Below are positions 63,308 through 64,000 of a stretch of 64,000 nucleotides of DNA, piece after piece. The stretch is from Pseudomonas fluorescens (GTDB taxonomy: Bacteria; Pseudomonadota; Gammaproteobacteria; Pseudomonadales; Pseudomonadaceae): NCBI RefSeq assembly GCF_902498065.1, contig NZ_CABVIR010000002.1, forward strand, positions 558,001 through 622,000, written 5' to 3'. A program made the translations under genes and the position numbers. The stretch's first letter is position 1, and each line of letters begins with the position of its first letter. The notes under the pieces were generated by a model, which worked only from the letters and a program-made list of their open reading frames with translations, made no database searches and was not told the origin of the DNA.

Positions 63308-63913
63308 TCAGTCCGGCTCACACCCCTTCAGCACCAACCGAATAATCGTCTGCGCCGCCGCTTCATAATCCTCTTCATCCAGCTTGGCCTTGCCGGTGAT
63401 GGCGGTGATCTGCCAGTCAAAGTCGGCATAGGTCTGGGTCGCGGCCCAGATACTGAACATCAGGTGGTTGGGGTCGATGGCGGCGATCTGGCCGCGGTCG
63501 ATCCAGGTCTGGATGCAGTCGATGTTGTGCTTGGCCTGGCCGTTCAACTGCTCCACCAGATCGACGCTCAGATGCGGCGCACCGTGCATGATTTCGCTAG
63601 CGAACACTTTCGAAGCGAAGGGCAGGTCGCGGGAGATGCGGATTTTCGAGCGGATGTAGCCGCTCAGCACTTCACTGGGCACGCCGTCGGCGTTGAACGG
63701 CGTCGAGGCCTGCAAGATCGGCTCGATGATGCTTTCCAGCACCTCGCGGTAGAGGTTTTCCTTGGATTTGAAGTAGTAATAGACGTTGGGCTTGGGCAAT
63801 CCCGCCTTGGCTGCGATGTCACTGGTTTTGGTCGCAGCGAAGCCCTTGTCGGCAAACTCTTCGCTGGCGGCACGCAGGATCAGTTCTTTGTTGCGCTCGC
63901 GGATGGTGCTCAT
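63308..63913 (-). CDS. TetR-family regulator with RutR/YcdC-like C-terminal domain
   Basis: 201 residues from ATG 63913 (MSTIRERNKELILRAASEEFADKGFAATKTSDIAAKAGLPKPNVYYYFKSKENLY is the TetR DNA-binding head, about residues 1-55). The C-terminal part (RDLPFASKVFASEIMHGAPHL; IAAIDPNHLMFSIWAATQTYADFDWQI) resembles the RutR/YcdC ligand domain. Such regulators sense pyrimidine or purine breakdown products. Proximity to the glyoxylate genes suggests a link with allantoin/glyoxylate metabolism, as an inference. Confidence 0.88.
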   Translation of the reverse strand: MSTIRERNKELILRAASEEFADKGFAATKTSDIAAKAGLPKPNVYYYFKSKENLYREVLESIIEPILQASTPFNADGVPSEVLSGYIRSKIRISRDLPFASKVFASEIMHGAPHLSVDLVEQLNGQAKHNIDCIQTWIDRGQIAAIDPNHLMFSIWAATQTYADFDWQITAITGKAKLDEEDYEAAAQTIIRLVLKGCEPD

Positions 63914-64000
63914 AAACCAGGGGGTTCCTTGCCTGTTCTGGCGGTTGCGCATGGTAGCACCGGCCTCGCGCGACGCTCAAGAATGCCCCATGCGGCGCTC
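63914..64000. other. Window end, TetR gene leader
   Basis: 87 bases holding the upstream region of the tetR gene on the minus strand. No palindromic operator or start of another gene can be recognised before the window ends. Confidence 0.6.

Overview
The window is a chromosomal segment of a Pseudomonas of the fluorescens group. This is inferred from the gene order (fliC-flaG-fliD-fliS, fleQSR, fli, flh, che, motCD, parC/parP, ccm), the GC-rich coding sequence, the -24/-12 flagellar promoters, the GTG/TTG starts and the typical REP palindromes (GGGAGC...GCGAT types). There are no rRNA genes, and I recognise no tRNA genes or CRISPR arrays.

1-42.2 kb is one nearly unbroken flagellum and chemotaxis superlocus. 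It runs from the flagellin 3' end, FlaG, FliD, FliS and a FliT-like chaperone, through the regulators FleQ and FleS/FleR, to the basal body and export ATPase genes fliEFGHIJ. A STAS / PP2C response regulator / Hpt phospho-signalling trio (HsbA/HsbR-like) follows, then fliK, the C-ring and export gate genes fliLMNOPQR-flhB, then flhA, flhF, fleN and fliA. The chemotaxis core cheYZAB, motCD, parC/parP, cheW and a DUF2802 protein come next. A second FliK-like gene overlaps a small FlhB C-terminal homologue on the minus strand and closes the block. Good sigma-54 promoter matches precede fleS, fliE, fliK, fliL and flhA, which fits FleQ/FleR-RpoN tiered control.

The flagellar order is broken between flhB and flhA by 2.8 kb of accessory DNA on the opposite strand. 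It holds two almost identical orphan RHS-core/C-terminal-tip genes, separated by an extra copy of the 3' end of flhB. This is a tandem duplication with a 1,632-bp period. The tip DNA is visibly AT-richer than its surroundings and has no obvious immunity gene.

42.4-49.8 kb is the cytochrome c maturation operon ccmABCDEFGHI plus a small lipoprotein gene ending in a strong terminator. 49.9-50.6 kb is a HicA/HicB-type toxin-antitoxin pair. 50.7-55.1 kb holds unlinked minus-strand genes: an MFS exporter, a sulfate-binding protein, a voltage-gated-type ion channel with a zinc ribbon, and a urea transporter.

55.3-61.8 kb is a minus-strand glyoxylate-to-pyruvate pathway: gcl (glyoxylate carboligase), hyi, glxR, glycerate kinase and pyk. 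REP pairs sit in several of its gaps. A divergent GlcG-like gene lies across a control region that carries two perfect TTGTATACAA palindromes. The window ends with a frameshifted REP-associated transposase (RAYT) between REP pairs and a TetR-type regulator.

The observations I rate highest are the flhB'-rhs tandem duplication, a CheY-docking-like motif shared by FliM, FliN, CheZ and four repeats in the CheA linker, the second FliK/FlhB-C pair, and the frameshifted RAYT.
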